From positions 1-48,229 of the forward strand of contig JAEZXX010000038.1 of NCBI GenBank assembly GCA_023419535.1: 48,229 nt of DNA, read 5' to 3'. Source of the stretch: Pseudomonadota bacterium (GTDB lineage: Bacteria; Pseudomonadota; Alphaproteobacteria; Rhizobiales; Rhizobiaceae). The notes beneath the pieces were generated by a model. It did no database searches. It saw only the letters and a list, made by a program, of their open reading frames with translations, and had not been told where the DNA came from. Shown in pieces: positions 34,354 to 43,304 of this stretch. Made by a program: the position numbers and the translations under genes. Position 1 is the first letter of the stretch, and every line of letters starts with the position of its first letter.

Positions 34354-35376
34354 TCAGTCCCGGGCGAAGACCTCCGCGCGCGAGACCGCGATCGAGCCCT
34401 TCTGGCCGGGCGCCACCGTCAGATCCGTCGCGCCGTCGAACTCCACCGTCTCGCCCGCCTCGGTCGCGGCGACCACGCGCCGCGAATCGGGGCGGTCGAG
34501 AACCCGAACGATGCGCGCCGGAATGCCCTGCCCTTCGCCCGCCCAGGCGAGATCCCGGGGCCGCGCGAAGAGATCGGCCGGCCCGTCCGCGACCCCCGGC
34601 GCCGGCCAGCGGAAGGGGCCGACATGCGCCTCCCCGCTTCGCACGGTCGCGGGAAACCGGTTGGTGTCGCCGAGAAACTCCACGACGAAGCGCGAGGCCG
34701 GACGGCGCGTCACCTCCTCCGGCGTGCCGCGCTGGACGATGCGCCCCTGATCGAGGATCACGACCTCGTCGGCAAGGTCCAGCGCCTCCTCCTGGTCGTG
34801 CGTCACGAAGAGCGTCGTGATCGGCATCTCCTCGTGGAGCTCGCGCAGCCAGCGGCGAAGCCCGCGCCTGACGCCCGCGTCGAGCGCGCCGAAGGGCTCG
34901 TCGAGGAGGAGCACGCTTGGGTTCACGGCGAGCGCGCGGGCGAGCGCCACGCGCTGGCGCTGCCCGCCGGAGATCTGGTTCGGGAAGCGCCCCCCGAGCC
35001 CGTCGAGCTTCACCAGCGAGAGAAGCTCCTCGACGCGCGCGGCGATCTCAGCCTTCGGGCGAGGCTTTCGCGCGCTCTCCATCCCGAAGGCGATGTTCCT
35101 GGCCAGCGTCATGTGCGGGAACAGCGCGTAGTGCTGGAAGACGAAGCCGACGCCGCGGTCGCGCACGGGGATCGCGGTCGCGTCCTCCTCCCCGAAGAAG
35201 ATCCGGCCCTCGTCCGGGAACTCGAGCCCGGCCACCATGCGCAGGATCGTGGTCTTGCCCGAGCCGGACGGCCCGAGCAGCGCGACCAGGCTGCCCGACC
35301 CGATCTCCGTGGACACGTCGTGGACCGCGCGAAAAGTCTCGAAGGTCTTGGAGACGTTCTGGAGCGTGATCTTCAT
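34354..35376 (-). CDS. cysA: Sulfate/thiosulfate ABC transporter ATP-binding protein CysA
   Basis: A 340-residue ATPase. Walker A GPSGSGKTT, signature ISGGQRQRVALARAL and Walker B LLLDEPFGALDAGVRRGLR are intact; the VRRGLR after Walker B is typical of CysA. The C-terminal TOBE-like domain (about 240-340) regulates or binds partner. It overlaps cysW as ATGA. It is the last gene of sbp-cysT-cysW-cysA and converges with the GntR regulator gene. Confidence 0.95.
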   Translation of the reverse strand: MKITLQNVSKTFETFRAVHDVSTEIGSGSLVALLGPSGSGKTTILRMVAGLEFPDEGRIFFGEEDATAIPVRDRGVGFVFQHYALFPHMTLARNIAFGMESARKPRPKAEIAARVEELLSLVKLDGLGGRFPNQISGGQRQRVALARALAVNPSVLLLDEPFGALDAGVRRGLRRWLRELHEEMPITTLFVTHDQEEALDLADEVVILDQGRIVQRGTPEEVTRRPASRFVVEFLGDTNRFPATVRSGEAHVGPFRWPAPGVADGPADLFARPRDLAWAGEGQGIPARIVRVLDRPDSRRVVAATEAGETVEFDGATDLTVAPGQKGSIAVSRAEVFARD

Positions 35377-36254
35377 CGGGCGAGCCCTCCGGGCGGCAGG
35401 ATGGTGTCGGTCGAAGCGGCCTGCGTGCGCCGCCCTTCGAGCCAGACCTTGGCGACGAGGGTGACGAGCGCCAGCACCGTCAGAATGGAGGCGGCGGCGA
35501 AGGCGCCGACCGTGTTATAGTCGTTGTAGAGGAGCTCGATCTGCAGCGGCAGCGTGTTGGTCTGGCCGCGGATGTTGCCCGAGACGACCGAGACCGCGCC
35601 GAACTCGCCCATGACGCGGGCGTTGCAGAGGACGACGCCGTAGAGCAGCGCCCATCTGATGTTCGGCAGCGTCACGGTCATGAAGGTGCGAAGGCCGCTG
35701 GCGCCGAGCGAGGTCGCCGCCTCCTCCAGCTCCCGCCCCTGCGCCTGCATCAGCGGCATCAGCTCGCGTGCGACGAAGGGTGCGGTCACGAACATGGAGG
35801 CGAGCACGATGCCCGGCAGCGCGAAGAGGATGCGGATCTCCGCGTCCTGCAGAGCCTGCCCGAACAGGCCCTGGAGGCCGTAGACGAAGAGATAGGCGAC
35901 GCCCGCCACGATCGGCGAGATGGAAAAGGGAATCTCGATGAGGACGATCAGGAGGCGCTTGCCGGGAAAATCGTGCTTGGTGACGGCCCAGGCGGCCGCG
36001 ACGCCGAAGACCGTGTTCACCGGCACCGCGATCAGGGCCGTGATCACGGTCAGCATGATCGCGTGCCGCGTGTCGGGCGCCGCGATCGTCGCCGCGAAGT
36101 GCCCGACCCCCATCGAGAAGGCCGAGGTGAAGATGACGATCAGCGGCATCAAGATGAGGATGGAGCCGAGGATCAGCACGAAGCCGATCAGCGCCCGGCG
36201 GACGAGCGGACCGTCGCCGATGCGCGGGAGGCGGGAGCCGGCATGAGCGTCCAT
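35373..36254 (-). CDS. cysW: Sulfate ABC transporter permease CysW
   Basis: A 293-residue inner-membrane permease. The CysW pattern is present: DFPGKRLLIVLIEIPFSISP, the EAA loop EEAATSLGASGLRTFMTVTLPN, and CNARVMGEFGAVSVVSGNIRGQTNTLPL, which marks sulfate and molybdate permeases. The ATG at 36254 shares bases with the cysT stop as TGATG, indicating coupled translation. It pairs with CysT to form the sulfate pore. Confidence 0.95.
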   Translation of the reverse strand: MDAHAGSRLPRIGDGPLVRRALIGFVLILGSILILMPLIVIFTSAFSMGVGHFAATIAAPDTRHAIMLTVITALIAVPVNTVFGVAAAWAVTKHDFPGKRLLIVLIEIPFSISPIVAGVAYLFVYGLQGLFGQALQDAEIRILFALPGIVLASMFVTAPFVARELMPLMQAQGRELEEAATSLGASGLRTFMTVTLPNIRWALLYGVVLCNARVMGEFGAVSVVSGNIRGQTNTLPLQIELLYNDYNTVGAFAAASILTVLALVTLVAKVWLEGRRTQAASTDTILPPGGLAR

Positions 36255-37075
36255 CAGGCGCCTCCCTTGTAGCGCAGGGCATAGGCCTGCGCGGCGTTGG
36301 TCAGCGCCAGCATGACGAAGGCGGCGATGAGGATGACGGAGGCGATCGCGGCGGCGGCTGCGTAGTCGTACTCCTCCAGCCGGATATAGGCGAGGAGCGC
36401 GGTGATCTCGGTGGAGAAGGGCCGGTTGCCCGCGATGAAGATGACGGCGCCGAACTCGCCGAGCGAGCGCGCGAAGGAAAGCGAGGTCCCGGCAAGGATC
36501 GCGGGAAGAAGCAGCGGGAAGATCACCTTGGCGAAGATGCGCCCCTCCCCCGCGCCGAGCGAGAGGGCCGCCTCCTCCAGCGCCGGGTCGAGGTCCTCCA
36601 GGACCGGCTGCACGGTGCGCACGACGAAGGGCACGCTGGTGAAGGTCATCGCCACCATGATGCCGAGAGGCGTGTAGGCGACCGGGATCCCGATCGCGGC
36701 GAGCGGCCCGCCGAGCCAGCCGTTGGCGGCGAAGAGCGAGGTCAGCGCGATGCCGGCCACCGCCGTCGGCAGCGCGAAGGGAAGATCGACGACGGCGTCG
36801 AGAAGGCGCCGTCCGGGGAAGCGGTAGCGCGTCAGGACCCAGGCGAGCGCGAGCCCGAAGACGACGTTGACGAGGGTGGCGAAGAACGCCGCCGTCACGG
36901 TGACGCGGTAGCTCGCCACCGCCCGCTCCGAGGAGACGATCCGCCACCAGCCCTCGGGCCCCAGGCTCGCGGCCTGCCAGACGAGCGCACCAAGCGGCAG
37001 GAGCACGATGACGCAGAGATAGACGAGGGTGATGCCGAGCGTGAGCGGCAGCCCCGGGAGGACACGGCGCGACAC
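36254..37075 (-). CDS. cysT: Sulfate ABC transporter permease CysT
   Basis: A 273-residue permease (also called CysU). Marker blocks are RYRFPGRRLLDAVVDLPFALPTAVAG, the EAA loop EEAALSLGAGEGRIFAKVIFP, and SFARSLGEFGAVIFIAGNRPF. The GTG at 37075, preceded by GGAAGGGG about 8 bases upstream, starts just before the conserved MSRRVLPG; a TTG at 37096 is an alternative giving 7 more residues. A strong terminator (37102-37128) lies immediately upstream. Confidence 0.93.
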   Translation of the reverse strand: MSRRVLPGLPLTLGITLVYLCVIVLLPLGALVWQAASLGPEGWWRIVSSERAVASYRVTVTAAFFATLVNVVFGLALAWVLTRYRFPGRRLLDAVVDLPFALPTAVAGIALTSLFAANGWLGGPLAAIGIPVAYTPLGIMVAMTFTSVPFVVRTVQPVLEDLDPALEEAALSLGAGEGRIFAKVIFPLLLPAILAGTSLSFARSLGEFGAVIFIAGNRPFSTEITALLAYIRLEEYDYAAAAAIASVILIAAFVMLALTNAAQAYALRYKGGA

Positions 37076-37101
37076 GGACGGCACCCCTTCCTTCAAACGC
37101 G

Positions 37102-37128
37102 AAAAAGGCCGGCCCTTTCGGCCGGCCT
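37102..37128 (-). terminator. Intrinsic terminator/attenuator between sbp and cysT
   Basis: A perfect 9-bp stem (AGGCCGGCC with GGCCGGCCT, 5-base loop) is followed on the minus strand by TTTTTC. It begins 24 bases after the sbp stop and stands before cysT, matching the design seen after phnD. Confidence 0.85.
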
Positions 37129-37151
37129 CCCTGTTCGCCGAACTAAAGCGT

Positions 37152-38153
37152 TCAGCGCGAGCCGTAAAGCTGATCGAGCTTGGCGCCGGACGCGAAGTGC
37201 TCCTCCTGCGCCTGGTCCCAGCCGCCGAAGACGTCCTCGACCGTCACGAGGCGCACCTCGGGGAAGCGGTCGGCGAACTCGGCCGCGACGGTCTCGTTGC
37301 GCACGCGGTTGCCGTTCTCGGCGATGATGCGCTGGCCGGCCTCGGTGTAGAGGAACTCCAGATAGGCGGTGGCAAGCTCGGCCGTGCCGCGGCTCTCCGC
37401 GACGCGGTCGACGACCGCGACCGGGAATTCGGCGAGAAGGCTGACCTCGGGCGTCACCACGTCGAACCGGTCCTCGCCGAACTCGCGGGCGATGCCGTAG
37501 GTCTCGGCCTCGAAGGTGATGAGGACGTCGCCGATCTCGCGCTCCACGAAGGTGGTCGTGGACGCCCGCCCGCCCGTGTCGAAGACCGGCACGTTGTCGA
37601 AGAGCTTGGTGATGAAGTCGTCGACCTGCGCCTCGTCGCCGCCGAAGGCCTCCTCGGCATAGGCGCGCGCGGCGAGGTAGGTGTAGCGGGCGTTGCCGGA
37701 AGTACGCGGATTGGGGAACACGACCTGGACGTCCTCGCGCACGAGGTCGTCCCAGTTCGTGATCTCCTTGGGGTTGCCTTCGCGGACCAGGAACGCGGGC
37801 AGCGAATAGTAGGGCGAGGCGTTGTTCGGGAACTCCTCCTGCCAGCCGGCCTCCACGAAGCCGTTCTCTTCGAGGAAGTCGACGTCCGTCACCTGGTTGA
37901 AGGTGACGACGTCCGCCTGCAGGCCCTCGGCGATGGCGCGCGCCTGGCGCGAGGACCCCGCATGGCTCTGGTCCACGGTTACCGCCGTGCCGGTCTCGGC
38001 CTGATAGGCCTCGACGAAGGCCGGGTTGATCGCCTCGAACAGCTCGCGAGAGATGTCGTAGGAGGCGTTCAGGATGCTCGTCGCCCCCTGCGCGGACGCC
38101 GGAACGGAGACGAGGGCGGCCAGAGCGGTGCCGAGAAGAAGCGGACGCAGCAT
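37152..38153 (-). CDS. sbp: Sulfate ABC transporter substrate-binding protein
   Basis: A 333-residue periplasmic sulfate-binding protein. The signal peptide covers about residues 1-21 (VPASAQ). Family blocks are ILNASYDISRELFEAINPAF, QSHAGSSRQARAIAEG (oxyanion-binding serine) and NPRTSGNARYTYLAARAYA. It is the first gene of the operon and is followed by an intrinsic terminator. No CysB-type regulator is nearby. The promoter must lie in 38154-38300. Confidence 0.95.
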   Translation of the reverse strand: MLRPLLLGTALAALVSVPASAQGATSILNASYDISRELFEAINPAFVEAYQAETGTAVTVDQSHAGSSRQARAIAEGLQADVVTFNQVTDVDFLEENGFVEAGWQEEFPNNASPYYSLPAFLVREGNPKEITNWDDLVREDVQVVFPNPRTSGNARYTYLAARAYAEEAFGGDEAQVDDFITKLFDNVPVFDTGGRASTTTFVEREIGDVLITFEAETYGIAREFGEDRFDVVTPEVSLLAEFPVAVVDRVAESRGTAELATAYLEFLYTEAGQRIIAENGNRVRNETVAAEFADRFPEVRLVTVEDVFGGWDQAQEEHFASGAKLDQLYGSR

Positions 38154-38300
38154 TGTACGGGGAAGTCCTTGTCGCGGTTGGCCCTGAATATGGCGACCGC
38201 AGGGCAGCCGTGCGAGGTTCGCCGCGCCCGCAGAGCGGTCGCAGCCGGACGATCGTTCTTCGAAAGGGGGCTTAGCGGGAATGAAATTTCAGCCTTGAGG

Positions 38301-39287
38301 TCAGGCGGCCTGGATCGCCTCGATCCGCTCCATTCCGCCGACCTGATCGGCGAAGTCCGGCCAGATGCCGCGCGCGATCTCGGCCCATTGGTCGCGCTCC
38401 TCCGGCTGGTGGAGTTCGGCGCCGGCGGCCACGGCCTCCTCCATCGAGCGCGCCTCGTCCTCGGCGATCGCCTCGTCGAAGAAGCGAGCGCCCTCCACGC
38501 TCGCCTCGGCGACCGCGTCGCGCTCCTCCTCGCTGAGGCCGTTCCAGAACGGTGCGGAAAAGTAGACGACCCCGGCGGCCCAGATGTGCGCGGTCTCCGT
38601 CACCTGCGGCACGACCTCGTAGAGCCGGAAGCCGGCATAGGCGGACTTCGTCAGGTCCATGGCGTCGACGACGCCCGTTTGCAGCGCGTTGTAGGTCTCC
38701 GGGATCGGGATCGCGGTCGGCTGGGCGCCGTAGGCGCTCCACAGGCCCGTGTGCAGCGGGCTCTGGATCACGCGGATCCGCAGACCGTCCAGTTGCTCCA
38801 CACGCGTCGTCGGTTCCTTGGCGAGGAGATGGCGGGCGCCGTAGTTGATGAAGGCCGGTGCGATGAAGCGCTGCGCCACGAGCCTGGCGCGCAGATCCTC
38901 GCCCGCCGCGCCGTCGAGCGCGCGGCGTAAGTGCGCGGCGTCGTCGAAGAGGAAGGGCAGGTCGAGCGCCTGCGCCTCCGGCACCCATCCGGACATCGCC
39001 GACAGCGTCGACAGGCTCGCCTGGATGGAGCCGAGGCGCACGCCTTCTGCGACCTCCCGCTCGCCGCCGAGCGCCGCGTTCGGAACGATGCGGAAGGAGA
39101 AGCGGCCCGGCAGACGCGCCTCCAGCCGCTCGGCGATATGATGCCAGACCCGCGTCTCCGGCTTGTCCTCGCCGAGCAGGGAGGCCGTCGTCACCACCTG
39201 CGGCGCGGCGCGGGCCGTGCGCACAGAGGGCATCGCGAGACCGGCGAGCGCGAGGGTCGTGAAGGAGCGGCGCGTAAGGTTCGGCAT
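38301..39287 (-). CDS. TRAP transporter substrate-binding protein, DctP family
   Basis: A 328-residue periplasmic TRAP solute-binding protein. The N-terminus MPNLTRRSFTTLALAGLA has a twin-arginine (Tat) motif and AxA cleavage near residue 28. Family blocks are NAALGGEREVAEGVRLGSIQ and the binding block GLRIRVIQSP (about residue 155), whose arginine normally grips a ligand carboxylate, then GVVDAMDLTKSAYAGFRLYEV. The ATG at 39287 follows AAAGGA. It is the last gene of a run that begins with the TPP riboswitch at 45222 and thiXYMED, and starts 13 bases after the QM subunit stop. Its ligand is unknown. Confidence 0.93.
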   Translation of the reverse strand: MPNLTRRSFTTLALAGLAMPSVRTARAAPQVVTTASLLGEDKPETRVWHHIAERLEARLPGRFSFRIVPNAALGGEREVAEGVRLGSIQASLSTLSAMSGWVPEAQALDLPFLFDDAAHLRRALDGAAGEDLRARLVAQRFIAPAFINYGARHLLAKEPTTRVEQLDGLRIRVIQSPLHTGLWSAYGAQPTAIPIPETYNALQTGVVDAMDLTKSAYAGFRLYEVVPQVTETAHIWAAGVVYFSAPFWNGLSEEERDAVAEASVEGARFFDEAIAEDEARSMEEAVAAGAELHQPEERDQWAEIARGIWPDFADQVGGMERIEAIQAA

Positions 39288-39300
39288 GAGAAACGTCCTT

Positions 39301-41088
39301 TCAGCGGGCGGCGTAGGCGGCATAGAGCGAGAGAAGGGCGAGGGCCGCGATCTGCACCGCCATCAGCGGCAGGACGGAGACGAAGACCTTCGAGGGCGAG
39401 ACACCCGACAGCCGCGAGGCGACGAAGACCAGGATGCCGACCGGCGGCGTCAGCCCGCCGATCACCAAGTTGACGACGACGATCACCCCGAACTGGACCG
39501 GATCCACCCCCGCCGCGACGGCGACGGGCATGAGCAGCGGCCCGAGAAGGAGAATGCCGGCGCCGACGTCCAGTACGGTTCCGGCGGCCAGAAGCACGAG
39601 ATTGGCGATCAGGAGCACGGCGAGCGCACCGTCGACGCCGGAGAGGAGGTCACGGACGAGGCCGGGAAGCCCGTCGACGGCGAGGAGGAAGACGAAGGGC
39701 GCGGCGGTGGCGACGAGCAGGCCGACGGCGGCGGTCTCGACGCCGGTGCGCGCGAAGACGGAGGCGACGGTCCCCGCGCTCCGCGTGACAAGGAGCGTGG
39801 CGAGAAGCGCATAGAGCGCCGCGAGGGCCGCCGCCTCCGTCGTCGTGACGATGCCGAAGCGCAGGCCGAACAGGATGACGAGGACGAGCCCGAGGACGGG
39901 CAGCGCGCCCGCCGCCGCCGCCCACAGCTCCGCTGCGCTCGCGCGGGGCAGCCCGGGTCCGGGCGCGGCGGACCAGCGCAAGGCCAACGCCATCGCGGCC
40001 GCGAGAACCACCGCGGCGACGAGCCCGCCGACGAAGAGCCGACCGACCGAGAGATCCGTGGCGGTGGCCAGCAGCAGCAGCGCGATCGAGGGCGGGGCGA
40101 CGTTGGGAAGGATCGCGGTGGCGGCGACGATGGCGGCCGCGCGCTCCGGCGTTTCCCCCTGCCTCACCAGCGCCGGCACCAGCACCTTGGCACCGAAGGC
40201 CGCGTCCGCGATGGACGAGCCGGAGATGCCGGAGATCATCAGATTGGTGCCGAGCACCGTCTGCGCCATGCCGCCGCGCCAGTGGCCGACGAGGGAGCGG
40301 GCCAGCGACACGAGACGGTGCGCGAGGCCGCCCGCCGTCATCAGCGCGCCGGCGAGAAGGAAGAAGGGGATCGCCAGGAGCAGGAAGCGGCCGAGCCCCG
40401 AGACGGTCGTCTGAACGATGGCCGGCTCCGGCAGGAGCCCGCCGAAGGGCAGCGAGAGTGCGGCGCCCGAGATCATGGCATGCGGCAGCGGCGCGCCGAG
40501 GAGGAGCGCCCCGAAGGCGACGGCCGCCGCCAGCAGGCTCGGGCGGGCGAGCGGCTCGAGGACGATCTGCGAGGAGGCGAGGTAGAGTGCCAGCCCGAAG
40601 CCAAGGCCGAGAAGGGTCGCGGTTCCCCGCCCTCCCCCAAGGCCTTTGAGGAGCGCCAGCAGGAGGGTCGCGCCGGCGCCGAGCACCACGGGAACGAAGC
40701 GCCAGCCTTCCGGCAGCCCCAGCGTGGGCGAGACGCCACCGATGGCCGCCATAACCGCCCACCCGCCGAACAGGAGGACGAGAGCGGCATGCGCCACGAC
40801 CGCCTCGCTCAAGACGTCCAGCACCGCCTTGCCGCGCTCGCCCAGAAGCGAGGGGATGAGGTCGAGGCGCATGGCGAGGACGCTGGAGGAGACGAGCGGC
40901 AGGCCGAGAAAGACGAGGCCGGCGAAAAGCCAGAGCGCGGCCTCGTCCGCGCCCAGGATCGAGGACGCGAACAGATATCGCGCGGCGACGGCGACGAGGA
41001 CTGCGGCAAAGAGGGACGCGAGAAGCAGCGCGCACAGGACCGACAGGGCGCGCTCGATGACGCCTGCGAGCCGGGCCGCGGGGGCCAT
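39301..41088 (-). CDS. TRAP transporter fused small/large permease subunit (DctQM)
   Basis: A 595-residue membrane protein. Residues about 1-165 are a DctQ-type small subunit with four membrane segments and the RYLFASSILGADEAALWLFAG block; residues about 170-595 are a DctM-type large subunit with LGTNLMISGISGSSIADAAF and NLVIGGLTPPVGILVFVASR. Fused QM proteins are common in TRAP systems. The ATG at 41088 lies 29 bases after the thiD stop; a GTG at 41121 would overlap the thiD stop as GTGA. The gene follows thiD in the same direction, suggesting co-transcription with the thiamine genes. Confidence 0.9.
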   Translation of the reverse strand: MAPAARLAGVIERALSVLCALLLASLFAAVLVAVAARYLFASSILGADEAALWLFAGLVFLGLPLVSSSVLAMRLDLIPSLLGERGKAVLDVLSEAVVAHAALVLLFGGWAVMAAIGGVSPTLGLPEGWRFVPVVLGAGATLLLALLKGLGGGRGTATLLGLGFGLALYLASSQIVLEPLARPSLLAAAVAFGALLLGAPLPHAMISGAALSLPFGGLLPEPAIVQTTVSGLGRFLLLAIPFFLLAGALMTAGGLAHRLVSLARSLVGHWRGGMAQTVLGTNLMISGISGSSIADAAFGAKVLVPALVRQGETPERAAAIVAATAILPNVAPPSIALLLLATATDLSVGRLFVGGLVAAVVLAAAMALALRWSAAPGPGLPRASAAELWAAAAGALPVLGLVLVILFGLRFGIVTTTEAAALAALYALLATLLVTRSAGTVASVFARTGVETAAVGLLVATAAPFVFLLAVDGLPGLVRDLLSGVDGALAVLLIANLVLLAAGTVLDVGAGILLLGPLLMPVAVAAGVDPVQFGVIVVVNLVIGGLTPPVGILVFVASRLSGVSPSKVFVSVLPLMAVQIAALALLSLYAAYAAR

Positions 41089-41117
41089 GCCCCGCCCGTC
41101 CGTGAGTGCCGCGCCCG

Positions 41118-41924
41118 TCACGTCGCGCGGCGCCACCAGGCGTGGAAATGATGCACCGGCCCGCGGCCCGAACCGACCTTCAGCTCGTCCGCGCGGGCGA
41201 GAGCCTCGGTGAGGTAATTTTTCGCCGCGCGCACGGCCTCCGGCATCGCGTCGCCGAGGGCGAGGCGCGCGGTGATCGCGGCGGCGAGCGTGCAGCCCGT
41301 TCCGTGATCGTGCGTCGTATCGATGCGCGGGCCCGCGAAGCGGTGCACCGCCTCGCCGTCGAACAGCAGGTCGACGGCCTCGCCGCCCTTCAGGTGCCCG
41401 CCCTTCATCAGCACCGCGCGCGCGCCGAAGCCCATGATGGCCTCCGCCTGCGCGCGCATGCCGGCCTCGTCCCCCGCCAGTTCCGTGCCGGACAGGAGCG
41501 CGGCCTCCGGCAGGTTCGGCGTCACGAGGTCGGCGAGCGGCACGAGCCCCTCGCGCAAGGCCGCGACGGCCTCCTCGGCGAGCAGCCGGTCGCCGGAGGT
41601 CGCGACCATCACCGGATCGAGGACGATCGGCTGGTGGAGCCCCTCCAGGCACGCCGCGATCGCGGCGATGATCGGGGCGTCCGCGGCCATGCCGATCTTG
41701 ATGGCGGCGACGTCGAGATCGGCGAGCACCGCTTCGATCTGTGCCGTGACGATGCCCGGCGACAGGATCTCGACCGCCGTCACCCCGCGCGTGTTCTGCG
41801 CGGTGATCGCCGTCAGCGCGCTGGCGCCGAAGACGCCGAGCGCCGAGAACGTCTTGAGGTCGGCCTGGATACCGGCCCCGCCGCCCGAATCCGAGCCCGC
41901 GATGGTCAGGGCGATGGCCGTCAT
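41118..41924 (-). CDS. thiD: Hydroxymethylpyrimidine/phosphomethylpyrimidine kinase
   Basis: A 268-residue bifunctional kinase that phosphorylates HMP and HMP phosphate for thiamine synthesis. Motifs: IAGSDSGGGAGIQADLKTF near the N-terminus, DPVMVATSG (about 155-163), and the anion-hole block THDHGTGCTLAAAI near 215 with the catalytic cysteine. It overlaps thiE as ATGA. Together with ThiE and ThiM it salvages thiamine precursors. No de novo genes (thiC, thiG, thiO, thiS) are in the cluster. Confidence 0.96.
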   Translation of the reverse strand: MTAIALTIAGSDSGGGAGIQADLKTFSALGVFGASALTAITAQNTRGVTAVEILSPGIVTAQIEAVLADLDVAAIKIGMAADAPIIAAIAACLEGLHQPIVLDPVMVATSGDRLLAEEAVAALREGLVPLADLVTPNLPEAALLSGTELAGDEAGMRAQAEAIMGFGARAVLMKGGHLKGGEAVDLLFDGEAVHRFAGPRIDTTHDHGTGCTLAAAITARLALGDAMPEAVRAAKNYLTEALARADELKVGSGRGPVHHFHAWWRRAT

Positions 41925-42583
41925 GGCAGCTCCTTGGAAAGCGCGGCGTCGATGGCGGCGCGGAAGCGCCGGGCGGCCTCTGCGGGATCGTCCGCCTTGA
42001 AGATCGCCGAGATCGCGGCGATGCCGGCCGCGCGCGCCGCGATCACCTGCGGCACGCGCTCCAGCGTGATGCCGGCGATGGCGCCGACCGGCAGGTCGGG
42101 GCGCCGCGCCCGCGTCTCCTGCACGAGGCTCGCCAAACCGTCGAGCCCCACGGGCGGATCGGGATTGTCCTTCGACAACGTCTCGAAGACCCCGCCGACG
42201 CAGGCATAGTCGATCGGCGCGCCGGCGGCGCGGGCCGCGTCCTCCGCGTTCTTCACCGTCGAGCCGATGATGGCGTCGGGTCCCAGCAGGCGGCGCGCGG
42301 TCTCGGTGTCCATGTCGTCGCGGCCGAGATGCACGCCGGCCGCGCCGGAGGCGAGCGCGACGTCGACGCGATCGTTGACGACGAAGGGCACGCCGGTGCC
42401 CTTCAGCCTGGCGCGGATCGCGAAGGCGGTCTCGATCATGGCGCGCGTGGAACCGGTCTTGTCGCGGTACTGAATCAGCGTCGCGCCGCCCTCCGCCGCC
42501 GCGCGGGCGAGCCCGGGCAGGTCGCGGCCGGACAGGACGCCGGCGTCGACGATGGCGTTCAGCCGGTAATCAACCTTGCGCAT
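41921..42583 (-). CDS. thiE: Thiamine-phosphate synthase
   Basis: A 220-residue TIM-barrel enzyme that joins HMP-pyrophosphate and hydroxyethylthiazole phosphate into thiamine monophosphate. Markers are IQYRDKTGSTR, VNDRVDVALASGAAGVHLGRDDM, and the phosphate-binding GAIAGIT and GIAAISAIFKADDP near the C-terminus. It overlaps thiM by 14 bases and thiD by 4, so it lies inside a tightly coupled run. Confidence 0.96.
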   Translation of the reverse strand: MRKVDYRLNAIVDAGVLSGRDLPGLARAAAEGGATLIQYRDKTGSTRAMIETAFAIRARLKGTGVPFVVNDRVDVALASGAAGVHLGRDDMDTETARRLLGPDAIIGSTVKNAEDAARAAGAPIDYACVGGVFETLSKDNPDPPVGLDGLASLVQETRARRPDLPVGAIAGITLERVPQVIAARAAGIAAISAIFKADDPAEAARRFRAAIDAALSKELP

Positions 42584-43304
42584 CGGCGACCCTTCCCCGC
42601 TCCCCGACCTCGTCCGGGGTCACGTTGGCGATGGCGTCGAGGAGCGCCACGGCGAAACTGCCCGGCCCCCGCGCCGTCTGAGCGGCGATCTCGGCGCAGA
42701 CGCCGTAGACGGTCAGCGCCGCCGCGGCGCTCGTGAGCGGATCGTCGCCGACGACGAGGACGCTCGCGACGAAGGCGCCGGCCAGACAGCCGGTGCCCGT
42801 CACCTTCGCCATGGTCGGATGGCCGTTGCCGACGTCGAGGGCCCGCGCGCCGCAATGGAGCCGATCGACCGCACCCGTGGTAACGCGCACGGTGCCCGCC
42901 GGCGCCTTGCCGATCACCGCCATCTCCGCCGCGTTGCCGCGCACGACCGAAGGCCCGCGGGCCAGCAGCGAGCGCGCGAAGGCGAGCCGAAGGGTCGACA
43001 CCTCGCAATGGACCGGATCGAGCGCCCAGGGGCGGCCGGTCGGCTGAAAGGCGTCGAGCGCAAGCTCGATCGCGTCGCGGCGGGCGGGATCCAGCGTCCC
43101 GAGATTGACGAGGAGCGCGTCCGCGCCTCCGGCGAAATCCGCGACTTCGTCCGGGCTCTGCGTCATCGAGGGGATGCACCCGAGCGCGGTCAGCCCGTCG
43201 GCGGTGAACTTCTGGACCACCGAGTTCGTCAGGCAGTGGACGCGCGGGCGCCGCTCGCGGACGCGCTCCAGGAGCATGCCAGCATGGTCTGCGAGTTCGC
43301 TCAC
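42570..43304 (-). CDS. thiM: Hydroxyethylthiazole kinase
   Basis: A 244-residue kinase that phosphorylates the thiazole alcohol (HET), the salvage route to the thiamine thiazole. Features: CLTNSVVQKFTADGLTALG with IPSMTQSPDEV, NLGTLD, VVRGNAAEM, and TGTGCLAGAFVA carrying the catalytic cysteine (about residue 194). The start is GTG at 43304, sharing bases with the thiY stop (GTGA). The presence of thiM with no thiG/thiS here points to salvage of degraded thiamine. Confidence 0.95.
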   Translation of the reverse strand: MSELADHAGMLLERVRERRPRVHCLTNSVVQKFTADGLTALGCIPSMTQSPDEVADFAGGADALLVNLGTLDPARRDAIELALDAFQPTGRPWALDPVHCEVSTLRLAFARSLLARGPSVVRGNAAEMAVIGKAPAGTVRVTTGAVDRLHCGARALDVGNGHPTMAKVTGTGCLAGAFVASVLVVGDDPLTSAAAALTVYGVCAEIAAQTARGPGSFAVALLDAIANVTPDEVGERGRVADAQG

